The notes below the pieces were generated by a model. It was not told the origin of the DNA. It was given only the letters and a program-made list of their open reading frames with translations, and did not search any database. Shown here piece by piece: positions 42,253-51,590 of a stretch of DNA of 64,000 nt. Each line of letters opens with the position of its first letter. Position 1 is the stretch's first letter. The DNA is from Chryseobacterium sp. (GTDB lineage Bacteria > Bacteroidota > Bacteroidia > Flavobacteriales > Weeksellaceae): assembly GCF_008831505.1 (NCBI RefSeq), contig NZ_CP044507.1:1488001-1552000 (forward strand). Reading direction: 5' to 3'. Both the position numbers and the translations under genes were made by a program.

Positions 42253-44901
42253 ATGTGGTTTACAAAATCAATTGATGAAACTTTAAATGAACTGAATGTA
42301 AATCCTGAATCCGGTCTCACCGGCGCTGAAGCTGAGGCCCGCCAAAAATCTTTCGGACCCAACCGCCTTGAGTCCAAAAAAAAGAAATCCATTCTTCAGA
42401 TTTTCATTTCGCAACTCAATGACTGGCTGATTTATGTGCTCTTTGCCGCAGTGATAATTACTTTTATTATGGCGGAATATATTGACTCGGTAATCATCCT
42501 GCTCGTGATACTTATCAATGCAGCTATCGGTGTATTTCAGGAAGTTAAAGCGGGCCTGGCCATAGACGCCCTGAAACAACTTTCGGTACCCAAAGCCCTG
42601 GTAAAGCGCGATTCGCACGTTTCCGAAATCAGCAGTGTAGATCTTGTACCTGGTGATATTGTCATTCTGGAAGCAGGAAGAGTTGTTCCTGCCGACCTCA
42701 GACTTATAGAAGCGGTAAACCTGCAGACTGAAGAATCGGCACTTACCGGTGAATCTCTTCCCGTTACGAAAGATGCTGCCGCAGTTCACACAGATTCCGC
42801 AACTCCGCTGGGTGACAGGAATAATCAGGCTTTTATGTCGTCTACAGTAACGTATGGGCGCGGAACTGGAATTGCCGTAGCCACAGCAATGGATACAGAA
42901 GTAGGAAAGATCGCACACCTCATAGGAAATGAAGCTGAATCCAAAACGCCACTTGAAAAGAGGCTGAATGAGTTGGGGAAAATGCTGGGTAAAATTGCTG
43001 TCGCCGTTTGCGTTTTCATCTTTGTACTTTCGTGGCTGCAGGGCCGGAATCTGGGTGAGATGTTCCTGACGGCGGTTTCCCTGGCTGTAGCTTCCATCCC
43101 CGAAGGACTGGCTGCAATTGTGGCCGTCGTTCTTTCCATTGGTGTTACTGCAATGTCCCGGAAAAACGCGATCATCCGCAAGCTGCCGGCTGTTGAAACG
43201 CTGGGATCTGTAAATATCATCTGTTCCGACAAAACCGGCACATTGACCCACAACAAAATGACGGTTACACAGGTCTATACCTCAGAAGGTCTCTATGATT
43301 TGGAAAAGGACGGCACAGATGCTGCAAGCGACACAGTGAAGTTTGCAGCAACAGCAATGATCCTTTGTTCCGATGCCACGCTGCAGGACGGTGAGGCTAC
43401 CGGTGACCCTACAGAAGTCGCCTTGCTTGCGCTGGGCGACAGTATCGGTATAGACCGGACGCACTTGGCTCATATTACATCCCGAAAAGATGAAAAAGGA
43501 TTCGATAGTGACCGGAAAATGATGTCGGTACTCGTGCGCACTGAAGATGATTATAAAGTCTTCAGCAAGGGAGCGTTGGGAAGTCTGAAAAAACTGGTTA
43601 CACATGTCTGGGCCAACGGGAAAAGCCGCGAAATTACTGATGATGACCTGCAGAGTTTCAGTGAGGCTGCACGGCAGATGTCAGATTTGGCACTCCGAAC
43701 ACTGGCAGTAGCCTATAAGCCTGCCAATTCCGGTACCGGCCAGGAGGAAATGGAGAAAGACTTGGTACTGCTGGGGCTTGTGGGGATGATGGATCCGGCA
43801 CGGGACGAGGTAAAACCGTCCATAAAAACAGCTAAGGAAGCAGGCATAAAAACAGTGATGATTACCGGTGACCACAGGAATACCGCTTTGGCCATAGCCA
43901 AAGACCTTGATATTGCTACGGGGTCGGCGCAGGTTATTACAGGTCCCGAAATTGAAAAGCTGACCGGGGATGAGCTGGAAGCCATGGTAGACAATTACTC
44001 GGTTTTCGCCCGCGTTTCGCCTGAGCACAAAGTTCGGATCGTACATGCGCTGAAAGCCAAAGGAAACATCGTTTCAATGACCGGCGACGGCGTAAATGAT
44101 GCCCCTTCTCTGCAGGCTGCAGATATTGGCGTGGCCATGGGAATCACGGGGACTGATGTAGCCAAAGGTGCTGCGGACATGATTCTTACCGACGATAATT
44201 TTTCCACCATCGTGAAAGCCATTGAACAAGGCCGGAACATCTACAACAATATCAGGAAATCGGTCATTTTTCTTTTAACCTGTAATCTCGGAGAGGTAGT
44301 CCTGATGGTGGCTGCATTGCTTGCAGGCTGGCCCTCCCCACTTATTGCAACGCAGCTGCTTTGGATTAACCTTCTTACAGACACCCTGCCCGCCATCGCT
44401 CTGGGCATGGACAAGGGCGATCCGGAAGTGATGAAGGAAAAGCCGCGCCCGGTAGATGAGAGTTTTTTCTCAGACGGTGCCGGCAAATCTGCCGTAATAG
44501 GTGGAATCTTCATTGGACTTATTACCACCTTTGGTTACTGGTATGGCTACCATGAACTCGGTTATATGCCTTGGGATGACCAGGTGCCGGATGAAGTGGT
44601 GAAAAATGCAAGAACGCTGGCCTTCATGATACTCGTATGTTCACAGCTTTTTTATTCACTGGGCATGAGAAACCGGAAAAAACTCCTTTTTAAGTCAGGA
44701 ATTTTTGGCAATAAGTATCTGATTGGTGCCATCGGGCTGGGCCTGCTGTTACAGGTGATGGTCATTTTTATTCCGGCGCTGCGCGATGCTTTTAAATTAC
44801 ATATGCTGGATGCGAGGGGCTGGATCATGGCAGTTGCGTTGGGTCTTTTGCCTTTAGTTGCTCTCGAAATCAGCAAAATTATTCGGCATCTCAAAAAATA
44901 A
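42253..44901 (+). CDS. P-type cation-transporting ATPase (Ca2+-ATPase-like)
   Basis: 882-residue P2-type pump. TGES of the actuator domain near residue 165; PEGL in membrane helix 4 (SIPEGLAAIVAVVLS) places it with Ca2+/Na+,K+-type pumps and not heavy-metal P1B pumps; phosphorylation motif DKTGTLTHNKM with Asp326; MTGDGVNDAP near residue 610. Ten membrane helices, N-terminal cation_ATPase_N domain, C-terminal four-helix extension. Calcium efflux is the best guess; Mn2+ or Na+ cannot be excluded. Confidence 0.9.
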   Translation: MWFTKSIDETLNELNVNPESGLTGAEAEARQKSFGPNRLESKKKKSILQIFISQLNDWLIYVLFAAVIITFIMAEYIDSVIILLVILINAAIGVFQEVKAGLAIDALKQLSVPKALVKRDSHVSEISSVDLVPGDIVILEAGRVVPADLRLIEAVNLQTEESALTGESLPVTKDAAAVHTDSATPLGDRNNQAFMSSTVTYGRGTGIAVATAMDTEVGKIAHLIGNEAESKTPLEKRLNELGKMLGKIAVAVCVFIFVLSWLQGRNLGEMFLTAVSLAVASIPEGLAAIVAVVLSIGVTAMSRKNAIIRKLPAVETLGSVNIICSDKTGTLTHNKMTVTQVYTSEGLYDLEKDGTDAASDTVKFAATAMILCSDATLQDGEATGDPTEVALLALGDSIGIDRTHLAHITSRKDEKGFDSDRKMMSVLVRTEDDYKVFSKGALGSLKKLVTHVWANGKSREITDDDLQSFSEAARQMSDLALRTLAVAYKPANSGTGQEEMEKDLVLLGLVGMMDPARDEVKPSIKTAKEAGIKTVMITGDHRNTALAIAKDLDIATGSAQVITGPEIEKLTGDELEAMVDNYSVFARVSPEHKVRIVHALKAKGNIVSMTGDGVNDAPSLQAADIGVAMGITGTDVAKGAADMILTDDNFSTIVKAIEQGRNIYNNIRKSVIFLLTCNLGEVVLMVAALLAGWPSPLIATQLLWINLLTDTLPAIALGMDKGDPEVMKEKPRPVDESFFSDGAGKSAVIGGIFIGLITTFGYWYGYHELGYMPWDDQVPDEVVKNARTLAFMILVCSQLFYSLGMRNRKKLLFKSGIFGNKYLIGAIGLGLLLQVMVIFIPALRDAFKLHMLDARGWIMAVALGLLPLVALEISKIIRHLKK

Positions 44902-44932
44902 TTGTATTTCAATTTACCTAACTCACTTTTTT

Positions 44933-46000
44933 ATGCAAAAACTGTTCAGCAAAATAAGCGTGCAGAAAGCGCTTCTCTTCATCTCACTCTTTCTTGTTGG
45001 GATTATCCTGTTTGAGTTAAAATACTTTGTGTCCGGAATTATGGGTGCGGTCACACTTTATATACTGACCCGGCGCTTTTACCTGAATCTTACCGAAAAA
45101 AAGAAATGGAACAGCAACCTTACCATAACACTTATCCTGTTTATGATAGTCATCTCCTTTGCAGTGCCGCTTTGGATCCTTATCGAAATCCTGATTCCTA
45201 AGATCAATGAACTGATTAACGACCATGATGCAATTATTGAAAACTACAATACCGTACGCAAATTCCTGGAAAACAACGAATTTCTGAAACGTTTTGACCT
45301 TCAATTCTCTGATCAAAGAATCCTGCAGCTCGTCAATAAGGTTATTTCCTACATTCCGTCTACATTAAACTGGGTAGGTCAGACATTTGGAAATATTTTC
45401 GTAGCTCTGTTCATTCTGTACTTTATGCTGAGGCAGTCCCGGGAAATGGAAGAGCGGCTGAAGGAACTGCTTCCACTTTCACGCGGGAGCAAAAAGTACC
45501 TCATCCGTCACACTGCAGCACTTATCAGGTCCAATGCGTATGGTGTTCCTATCCTGGGTTTCAGTCAGGGTGTCATAGCCATGGTGGGCTATTATATATT
45601 TGGTGTGGAGAATGCCATATTTTGGGGCCTTCTAACAGGTGCCGCCTCAATTGTACCGGTTCTGGGTACCATGCTCATCTATATGCCTGTCTGCATTTAT
45701 CAGATTGCCACCGGCGATGTGCAAGGTGGACTTCTCCTTGCTTTGTACTGTCTTGTTTTGGTTGGCGGTATTGATAATGTGCTGCGTTTTACACTTTTAA
45801 AGAAGATGGCGGATATCCATCCGCTCATTACCGTATTTGGAGTAGTGCTGGGACTTCAGCTGTTTGGTGCAATGGGACTTGTCTTTGGGCCTGTCCTGCT
45901 TTCCCTGCCGGGAATACTGTACCGTGTTTTTGAAATGGAGCGGAGTTTAAAGGACCTGCAGGAACATGGCGGCCAGGATGCCGAAAATCACATTTCTTAA
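44933..46000 (+). CDS. AI-2E family transporter
   Basis: 355 residues, about eight membrane helices: two near the N-terminus, one after a cytoplasmic segment, and a block of five at the C-terminus with the family pattern (GAASIVPVLGTMLIYMP). Members export autoinducer-2 or act as Na+(Li+)/H+ antiporters; the substrate here is open. ATG at 44933 (MQKLFSKISVQKAL) is chosen over a frame that starts inside the ATPase gene. Confidence 0.82.
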   Translation: MQKLFSKISVQKALLFISLFLVGIILFELKYFVSGIMGAVTLYILTRRFYLNLTEKKKWNSNLTITLILFMIVISFAVPLWILIEILIPKINELINDHDAIIENYNTVRKFLENNEFLKRFDLQFSDQRILQLVNKVISYIPSTLNWVGQTFGNIFVALFILYFMLRQSREMEERLKELLPLSRGSKKYLIRHTAALIRSNAYGVPILGFSQGVIAMVGYYIFGVENAIFWGLLTGAASIVPVLGTMLIYMPVCIYQIATGDVQGGLLLALYCLVLVGGIDNVLRFTLLKKMADIHPLITVFGVVLGLQLFGAMGLVFGPVLLSLPGILYRVFEMERSLKDLQEHGGQDAENHIS

Positions 46001-46033
46001 CATAGGTCAAGCCGGTCCGAAGAGCTTCCACTA

Positions 46034-46041
46034 TATCTTTG
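46034..46041 (+). promoter_or_regulatory. -7 element TATCTTTG of the YceI gene
   Basis: TATCTTTG fits TAnnTTTG; RNA start near 46047, about 19 nt before the ATG at 46066. No ideal -33 TTG. Confidence 0.5.
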
Positions 46042-46065
46042 CCGAAAATTTAACAAGTAAAGACA

Positions 46066-46737
46066 ATGAAAAATTTATCAATTCTCGCACTTAGCGCAGT
46101 TCTTACACTGGCAGCATGTAAGGAATCCAAGACAGACACCGCCACCACTTCCGGCGAACAAACCGTAGCTGCTGCTGTGGGTGACACTTTTACCGTAAAT
46201 ACAGCAGCCAGTACAGTGAAATGGACAGCTTACCACAAGGGAGGTCTGAACCCGCGTTTTGGAACTACGCAGGCTACCGGAACGTTTACCGTGGAAAACG
46301 GTGCACTTACGGCCGGTTCCCTTACTTCAGATATCAATACACTTACAACAGATCCAAAGGCTGTAGATCCTGCATTGAGTGATGGAAAAACATCCGCAGA
46401 CCTGGATGCGCACCTGAAAAATGAGGATTTCTTCGATGTTGCGAAATATCCTTCGGTGAAATTTGACATCACGAAGGTAGAAGATTTAGCTGCCGGAACG
46501 GAAAGCAAAGTTGCCGGTGCCAATAAAACCGTGAGCGGCAATCTTACCATTAAGGACAAAACAGTGAACGTTTCTTTCCCGGCGAAAGTAGAGGTAACCG
46601 AAAACGGTCTCACAATGGTATCAAGCTTCACCATCAACCGCCAGGACTGGGGACTAACCTACGGTACTGAAGGTGATGCTAAAGACTGGATGATTTCCCA
46701 GGAAGTGGATCTGGAACTGAACATAGTTGCTTCATAG
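46066..46737 (+). CDS. YceI-family lipoprotein
   Basis: 223 residues with lipobox LAAC (Cys18), then a Thr/Ser/Ala linker and a YceI lipocalin-like beta barrel (from DTFTVNTAASTVKWTAYHKG onwards; TLTSDINTLTTDPK and FFDVAKYPSVKFDIT are typical segments). YceI proteins bind long isoprenoid lipids in the periplasm and are often induced by stress or alkaline pH. Anchored in a membrane facing the periplasm. Confidence 0.9.
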   Translation: MKNLSILALSAVLTLAACKESKTDTATTSGEQTVAAAVGDTFTVNTAASTVKWTAYHKGGLNPRFGTTQATGTFTVENGALTAGSLTSDINTLTTDPKAVDPALSDGKTSADLDAHLKNEDFFDVAKYPSVKFDITKVEDLAAGTESKVAGANKTVSGNLTIKDKTVNVSFPAKVEVTENGLTMVSSFTINRQDWGLTYGTEGDAKDWMISQEVDLELNIVAS

Positions 46738-46763
46738 TAATCATACTTACTCACATACGAGAC

Positions 46764-46790
46764 AGGCCGCAGTATTGCGGCCTTCTTTAT
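46764..46790 (+). terminator. terminator of the YceI gene
   Basis: AGGCCGCA (46764-46771), loop GTAT, TGCGGCCT (46776-46783), then a T-rich tail. Confidence 0.85.
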
Positions 46791-46851
46791 CTTACAGATA
46801 TATGACAATATCTCTTAAACACTTTAGCGTCCTTTAGTATACCTACAAAAA

Positions 46852-46931
46852 TAAAAACCCCAAAGTAAAGTTACTTCGGGATTCCTATTAATATGGTTAT
46901 TAGTTTCAATAGGTCTTCACGGTTATTGATC
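46852..46931 (-). ncRNA. candidate small RNA, about 80 nt
   Basis: Between a full minus-strand promoter (46937-46967) and a rho-independent terminator there is no ORF. Terminator on the minus strand: CCCGAAGTA (46880-46872), loop ACTT, TACTTTGGG (46867-46859), then GTTTTTATTTTT. Inside, ATAGG (around 46931) can pair with CCTAT (around 46910), and that CCTATT can instead pair with AATAGG (around 46887), giving two competing hairpins. I cannot match it to a named family; Flavo-1-type RNAs would be one group to compare. Confidence 0.65.
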
Positions 46932-46936
46932 CTATA

Positions 46937-46967
46937 CAAATGTACTTACATGCCTTTATTTGTACAA
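46937..46967 (-). promoter_or_regulatory. promoter of the candidate small RNA
   Basis: Minus strand: TTG (46967-46965), exactly 20 bp, TACATTTG (46944-46937). Perfect Bacteroidota consensus with no coding gene downstream before the terminator. The gap 46981-47170 shows nothing else. Confidence 0.8.
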
Positions 46968-47173
46968 CAGGAAAAACACCCTTTTTCAGTTGCAAATTTG
47001 AGTTAATTGAAAGCGGCATCAACTGAACTTCCAGCGTATGTTAAATTTTATCTAAGCCGCAGATTTCAGTTAAAATAATTAAAAATAGCAGACAGAATTT
47101 AGATTAATATCAATATTTAATCTTAAATTTGATACAGTACTGAACCCTTTGTGTAATAATAAAAACAGATGTG

Positions 47174-47383
47174 ATGACTATTTCAGATTGGAGTACGGTT
47201 GTAATTTTCGGTTTACTGTTATTTATCTGGCTGTTGCCGTTCATTATCATCCTCTCATCAAACAGGACACATGGTAAGGAAAAACTTGCCTGGATTTTAG
47301 CGGTCATTTTTATCTCATGGTTTGCCTGGATCTTCTACCTGCTGCTTGCACCGGTCTCCAGACAAAGGACCCGTGTGGATTAA
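47174..47383 (+). CDS. small two-span membrane protein, PLD-N/immunity-like
   Basis: 69 residues. Two membrane helices (about 9-28 and 39-60) separated by SSNRTHGKEKLAW. The pattern of a first helix, polar loop with Lys-x-x-W, and second helix ending in Phe-Tyr-Leu-Leu-Leu resembles the phospholipase D-like N-terminal (PLDc_N) and superinfection-immunity small domains. No catalytic part is attached. The ATG at 47174 directly follows an alternative GTG. Confidence 0.55.
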   Translation: MTISDWSTVVIFGLLLFIWLLPFIIILSSNRTHGKEKLAWILAVIFISWFAWIFYLLLAPVSRQRTRVD

Positions 47384-47412
47384 GTGACTTACCATGCTCA
47401 AACAATCCTGAT

Positions 47413-47440
47413 AAAAAAAATCCCCGAAAGTATTTTCGGG
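47413..47440 (-). terminator. terminator of the DUF4142 gene
   Basis: Minus strand CCCGAAA and TTTCGGG (47440-47434 and 47429-47423) around a 4-nt loop, followed by a run of eight T. Confidence 0.88.
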
Positions 47441-47466
47441 AACCTGTGACCTGTAAAATAAAAGTC

Positions 47467-48060
47467 CTATTTTACTGCATCCATCGCAGCTTTTGATTCC
47501 TGAAGATGACGTTCCAGTGTTGGCAGCGTCTTTTCAGCAAAAGATTTGAGTGATGCATCACTGCCTCCTGAAATCTGCTGTTTGAATTTCTCAATCGATT
47601 GCGTGTGATGTTGGACCATCATGTCGGCATAGGAGCGGTCAAACTCAGCACCCGACTTTGCCTGCAGGTCATCATGCTGTTTCTTTTGATTATCATCAAC
47701 CGCAGCAGGCAGAGTGAAGCCTGCACCCGTAGCCCATGATTTAAGTTCGTCACCGGCGGCGGTATGATCGCGCACCATCATATCGGCCAAAGCCTTAACC
47801 TTCGCATTCGTGGCCTTTCCAGCGGCCATATTTCCTAACATAACTTCCATCATACTTCCTTTTGCTGCATCGTTTGCAAATGTCCTGTCCTGTTCATTCA
47901 TTTGCATACTTCCGGCCACCATTGCTGTATCCACCGTAACAGAATCTACAGGATAAGCCATATCCATACTGTCCGTGGACGTATCGGTTACAGTGGTTTC
48001 ATTTTTTTTGCAGGCTGTTAAAGCCGCGACACAGAATAACGCTAAAACAGAATTCTTCAT
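47467..48060 (-). CDS. DUF4142 lipoprotein
   Basis: 197 residues with lipobox LTAC (Cys17) and a Thr/Asp/Met-rich linker, then a four-helix DUF4142 domain (ferritin-like, paired His in VRDHTAAGDELKSWA and VQHHTQSIEKFKQQI). Periplasmic; related proteins are stress- or metal-linked but undefined. The lipobox sets the start at 48060; a longer frame reaches 48150. Confidence 0.85.
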   Translation of the reverse strand: MKNSVLALFCVAALTACKKNETTVTDTSTDSMDMAYPVDSVTVDTAMVAGSMQMNEQDRTFANDAAKGSMMEVMLGNMAAGKATNAKVKALADMMVRDHTAAGDELKSWATGAGFTLPAAVDDNQKKQHDDLQAKSGAEFDRSYADMMVQHHTQSIEKFKQQISGGSDASLKSFAEKTLPTLERHLQESKAAMDAVK

Positions 48061-48233
48061 AATAAAATATTTTGTGGGATTAATGTTAGAGTGCTGATTT
48101 ATAAGCACATCAACAATTCTGCCAAATAAAAAAGCAGTATATAGAGACAAATTTATCAGGTATAGACAGTAATTAATTGTAAACTTTTAAAAAAAAAGCC
48201 TGCAACTCATCCATTGTTTAAAATACATATCGT

Positions 48234-48247
48234 AATATTGCAATATT
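48234..48247. promoter_or_regulatory. palindromic operator candidate upstream of arsR
   Basis: AATATTGCAATATT is a perfect 14-bp palindrome 11 bp before the arsR ATG, followed by a further ATTAAATATTG half. ArsR repressors bind such AT-rich inverted repeats, so autoregulation is likely. Confidence 0.6.
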
Positions 48248-48258
48248 AAATATTGAAA

Positions 48259-48591
48259 ATGGGAGTTACGAAAACGGAGCATTATACGGACGCACAAAAT
48301 GAAACAGCCAACCTGCTTAAAGCCATTGCCCACCCCGCCAGAGTGGCAATCATTGAATTCCTGATCCAAACCAATTCCTGCATCTGCAACGATATCGTAG
48401 GCCATCTCCCTCTCTCGCAGGCCACGGTTTCGCAGCATTTAAGGGAATTAAAGAATGCCGGGATCATCCAGGGGACTGTGGAAGGTAAGGCGATTAACTA
48501 TTGCATAAACAAAGAAGCGGTTCAGAAACTGGAACTCTATTTCAGCGGTATTTTTCGCGCAGCGGCCAAGCTGGAAAACCGTTGCTGTTAA
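48259..48591 (+). CDS. arsR: ArsR-family metalloregulator
   Basis: 110-residue winged-helix repressor. Cys-x-Cys in NSCICNDIVGHLPLSQ is at the position of the ArsR arsenite-sensing ELCVCDL motif, and the recognition helix is SQATVSQHLRELK. The protein ends in CC. It should repress the downstream operon and be released by As(III). The TTG two codons upstream (48253) is an alternative start. Confidence 0.88.
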   Translation: MGVTKTEHYTDAQNETANLLKAIAHPARVAIIEFLIQTNSCICNDIVGHLPLSQATVSQHLRELKNAGIIQGTVEGKAINYCINKEAVQKLELYFSGIFRAAAKLENRCC

Positions 48592-48619
48592 AATTAACAA
48601 CACTTTTAAACTAAATAAA

Positions 48620-49084
48620 ATGAAACTTTCAGAAATCAAGGACATCCTAACAAACTTACAGGAACTGCATTTCGTACTGGAAAATGGCGAACAGGTTCCT
48701 GAACATTTCCATGTAACCGAAGTGGGCCAGATCAACAAGAGGTTCATTGACTGTGGCGGCGTTATACGCGACGAAAAGGCCATCAACTTCCAGCTTTGGT
48801 TTTCTACCGATAATGACCACCGCCTGGAGGCCGAGAAACTAAAAAAAATCATTGCCCTTTCCGAGGACCAGCTGGGCCTGGAAGATGCTGAAATTGAAGT
48901 TGAATACCAGCAGTCTACCATCGGTAAATTCGGTCTCGAGTTCAACGGAAGTGCCTTTGTTCTCACCAAGAAAACCACTGCCTGTCTGGCGCAGGATGCC
49001 TGTGGAGTGCCTCAGGAAAAACCTAGGGTAAAACTTTCCGATCTTCAATCCTCAAGCTGTGCTCCGGGATCCGGTTGCTGCTAG
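48620..49084 (+). CDS. DUF6428 protein of the arsenic operon
   Basis: 154 residues, soluble. Most of the chain is a mixed alpha/beta domain (ELHFVLENGEQVPEHFHVTE) known from Bacteroidota arsenic loci as DUF6428. The end is cysteine-rich (SSSCAPGSGCC) plus CLAQDAC before it, suitable for binding arsenite or another thiophilic metal, possibly as a chaperone for the exporter. Function unproven. Second gene of the operon. Confidence 0.75.
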   Translation: MKLSEIKDILTNLQELHFVLENGEQVPEHFHVTEVGQINKRFIDCGGVIRDEKAINFQLWFSTDNDHRLEAEKLKKIIALSEDQLGLEDAEIEVEYQQSTIGKFGLEFNGSAFVLTKKTTACLAQDACGVPQEKPRVKLSDLQSSSCAPGSGCC

Positions 49085-49136
49085 AGTTTCAGATCGCTGA
49101 AAACAGTATTAATCTGCTGATATTCTTAATAAAACC

Positions 49137-49775
49137 ATGTTCAAAAAAATCAAGCTAAGCATTGAAGACATTGCCGTAATGCCCGTTTCCGAAGAGCGAA
49201 AGGAAATCCTGCAGCCTCTTGCTGAGTTTATAATGAAAAAAGCAGATGCGGGGGAAAGGATTAACCTGAACTTCATCTGTACCCACAATTCGCGAAGAAG
49301 TCATCTTTCCCAGATCTGGGCACAGGTGATGGCGGAACATTTTAGCCTTAAAAACGTATTCTGCTATTCCGGGGGAACCGAAGCCACTGCCATGTTTCCG
49401 AAAATAGCCGAGACCCTGCACACTCAGGGAATGGAAATCCAGAAACTCTCTGAAACTGATAATCCGGTATATGCTGTTAAATATTCAGAGAACGCCCATC
49501 CTGTGATTTGTTTTTCAAAAAGATATGATGATTCTTTTAATCCGGTTTCCGGTTTTGCCGCGGTGATGACCTGCTCGAACGCCGATGCAGGCTGCCCTTT
49601 CATAGCAGGTGCAGAAAAGCGCTTTGCCGTGAAATTTGATGATCCGAAATCCAGCGATGGCACCCATAAGATGGACCGTGTTTACTTTGAGCGAAGCCTG
49701 GAGATTGCGGCTGAAATGTATTTTGTTATGAATCTTGCGTCAGGCCCAAATCAGAATACCGATGGCAGCAAATAA
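49137..49775 (+). CDS. low-molecular-weight phosphatase fold protein, arsenate reductase-like
   Basis: 212 residues. The P-loop [14 protein letters not shown] has the Cys-x5-Arg pattern with Cys48, as in LMW protein tyrosine phosphatases and thioredoxin-linked arsenate reductases. A second Cys pair occurs in [12 protein letters not shown]. Sitting between DUF6428 and acr3, it probably reduces As(V) to As(III) for export. It overlaps the acr3 start by 14 bp. Confidence 0.82.
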   Translation: MFKKIKLSIEDIAVMPVSEERKEILQPLAEFIMKKADAGERINLNFICTHNSRRSHLSQIWAQVMAEHFSLKNVFCYSGGTEATAMFPKIAETLHTQGMEIQKLSETDNPVYAVKYSENAHPVICFSKRYDDSFNPVSGFAAVMTCSNADAGCPFIAGAEKRFAVKFDDPKSSDGTHKMDRVYFERSLEIAAEMYFVMNLASGPNQNTDGSK

Positions 49776-50826
49776 CTGCGCACCTCATGAAAGAAAAAAG
49801 CTTTCTTTCCTGGATAAAAACCTTACGCTCTGGATCTTCCTGGCCATGTTCCTGGGAGTGGCGATAGGATATCTTTTTCCTGATTCCTCTACCGTGATCA
49901 ATACCTTTTCCTACGGTACTACAAATATTCCGCTGGCGATCGGTCTTATCCTCATGATGTATCCGCCCTTTACCAAAGTGCGGTACCGTGAGCTTCCGAA
50001 AGTCTTTAAAAACACGAAAATCCTGGGGATTTCCCTGCTGCTGAACTGGGTGATAGGTCCTGTTCTTATGTTTGCATTGGCCATCATTTTCCTGCACGAT
50101 TATCCCGAATACATGATCGGATTAATTCTGATCGGCCTTGCCCGCTGCATCGCTATGGTAATGGTCTGGAACGAGCTGGCTGATGGTAACCGTGAATACG
50201 CCGCCGGCCTTGTAGCCATAAACAGTATTTTTCAGGTGGTTTTTTACAGTTTTTATGCCTATCTTTTCATTACAGTTTTGCCTCCGCTGTTCGGAATCAC
50301 CGGCTCTGAAGTAGATATCACCATCGCTCAGATCGCCGAAAGTGTAGCAATTTATCTGGGTATTCCTTTCGCCCTGGGATTTCTGACCCGATATTTTCTG
50401 CTGAAAGCCAAAGGTGAGGAATGGTATAACGGTGTCTTCATTCCAAAGGTCTCTCCAGTTACTTTAATCGCGCTGTTGTTCACGATTGTTATCATGTTCA
50501 GCCTGAAAGGGGAAATGATCGTTCAGATTCCATTTGATGTGCTTCGCATCGCAGTGCCTCTGGTGATTTATTTTGCACTTATGTTTCTGCTGAGTTTCTT
50601 TGTGGGAAAAAAACTGGGCGCCGATTATTCCAGAAACGCAGCCGTTTCGTTCACCGCGGCGGGTAATAATTTTGAGCTGGCCATTGCCGTAGCCATTGGC
50701 GTTTACGGTATCAATTCCGGACAGGCATTTGCGGGTGTGATTGGCCCACTGGTCGAAGTTCCCGCATTAATTGCCCTGGTAAGCATCGCATTCTGGCTGA
50801 AAAAAAGGTGGTATAAAAACAGTTAG
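49762..50826 (+). CDS. acr3: Acr3-type arsenite efflux transporter
   Basis: 354-residue inner-membrane exporter with ten membrane helices. The conserved Cys in [19 protein letters not shown] and the [18 protein letters not shown] motif are the two signature regions of Acr3. It exports As(OH)3 using proton motive force. ATG at 49762 ([13 protein letters not shown]) is preferred over a TTG at 49735. Last gene of the arsenic operon. Confidence 0.93.
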   Translation: MAANNCAPHERKKLSFLDKNLTLWIFLAMFLGVAIGYLFPDSSTVINTFSYGTTNIPLAIGLILMMYPPFTKVRYRELPKVFKNTKILGISLLLNWVIGPVLMFALAIIFLHDYPEYMIGLILIGLARCIAMVMVWNELADGNREYAAGLVAINSIFQVVFYSFYAYLFITVLPPLFGITGSEVDITIAQIAESVAIYLGIPFALGFLTRYFLLKAKGEEWYNGVFIPKVSPVTLIALLFTIVIMFSLKGEMIVQIPFDVLRIAVPLVIYFALMFLLSFFVGKKLGADYSRNAAVSFTAAGNNFELAIAVAIGVYGINSGQAFAGVIGPLVEVPALIALVSIAFWLKKRWYKNS

Positions 50827-50908
50827 TTTCAGATGAACCCAATGCTTTTCCCGGAATTACGAAAAAGGAAGAATATCATAAGCTCCTGAAATTAGTTATC
50901 TTTGATGT

Positions 50909-51532
50909 ATGCAATCACTGGAACAGATAACTGAACTTAAGAATTCCCCCGAACTAATTTCAAAACTGACACAGTACGGGGCAGTACGGCATTACAAAGC
51001 CGGCGAAATGATTCTGGACGAAAACTCACACATCCGCGCCATCCCGATTGTTATAAGCGGAACTCTGAAGGTGATGCGCACCGAAGAGGATGGCCGCGAA
51101 ATTCTTCTTTACTATATCAAAGCGGGCGAAAGCTGCATTATGTCTTTCCTGGGCGGCCTGCACGACGAAACGAGTAAGGTACGTGCCGAGGTGGAGGAAG
51201 ATGCAGAAATCCTTTTCCTCCCCGTGGAGAAGGTCTCGCTTTTCATCCGTGAATACCCGGAATGGCTGGACTATATTTTCAGGCTTTACCATAAACGATT
51301 CGAAGAACTGTTAGAGATCGTAAATGCCATCGCTTTCAGAAAAGTGGACGAGCGCTTATTGGATCTTCTTCAGAAAAAGAAACTGGTTTCGGGCAGCAAC
51401 ACCCTACAGGTCACTCATGAACAGCTGGCCAATGAATTGGGAACCGCACGTGTAGTGGTCTCCAGACTGCTCAAACAGCTGGAAGAAAGGGGCCAGCTGC
51501 AGCTGGGCCGGAACAGAATCACGCTATTGTAA
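50909..51532 (+). CDS. Crp/Fnr-family regulator
   Basis: 207 residues: cyclic-nucleotide-binding-like beta barrel (about 20-120), dimer helix, and winged helix-turn-helix with recognition region ELGTARVVVSRLLKQLEE. No Cys set for an iron-sulfur cluster, so not Fnr proper. A TATCTTTG -7 element ends only 4 bp before the ATG, implying a leaderless or nearly leaderless mRNA. It probably controls the sulfur genes that follow 58 bp downstream. Confidence 0.85.
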   Translation: MQSLEQITELKNSPELISKLTQYGAVRHYKAGEMILDENSHIRAIPIVISGTLKVMRTEEDGREILLYYIKAGESCIMSFLGGLHDETSKVRAEVEEDAEILFLPVEKVSLFIREYPEWLDYIFRLYHKRFEELLEIVNAIAFRKVDERLLDLLQKKKLVSGSNTLQVTHEQLANELGTARVVVSRLLKQLEERGQLQLGRNRITLL

Positions 51533-51590
51533 CCTAAGTAGCGGTGTGCGTTTCTCCTTTGATGCAATTTTGCAGCATCAAAAAATCATC

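Noticed and set aside
42283-43251. 322-codon open frame on the minus strand opposite the P-type ATPase
   Set aside because: Antisense shadow of a complete ATPase gene; composition rich in Cys, Arg, Ser and Asn without domain pattern.
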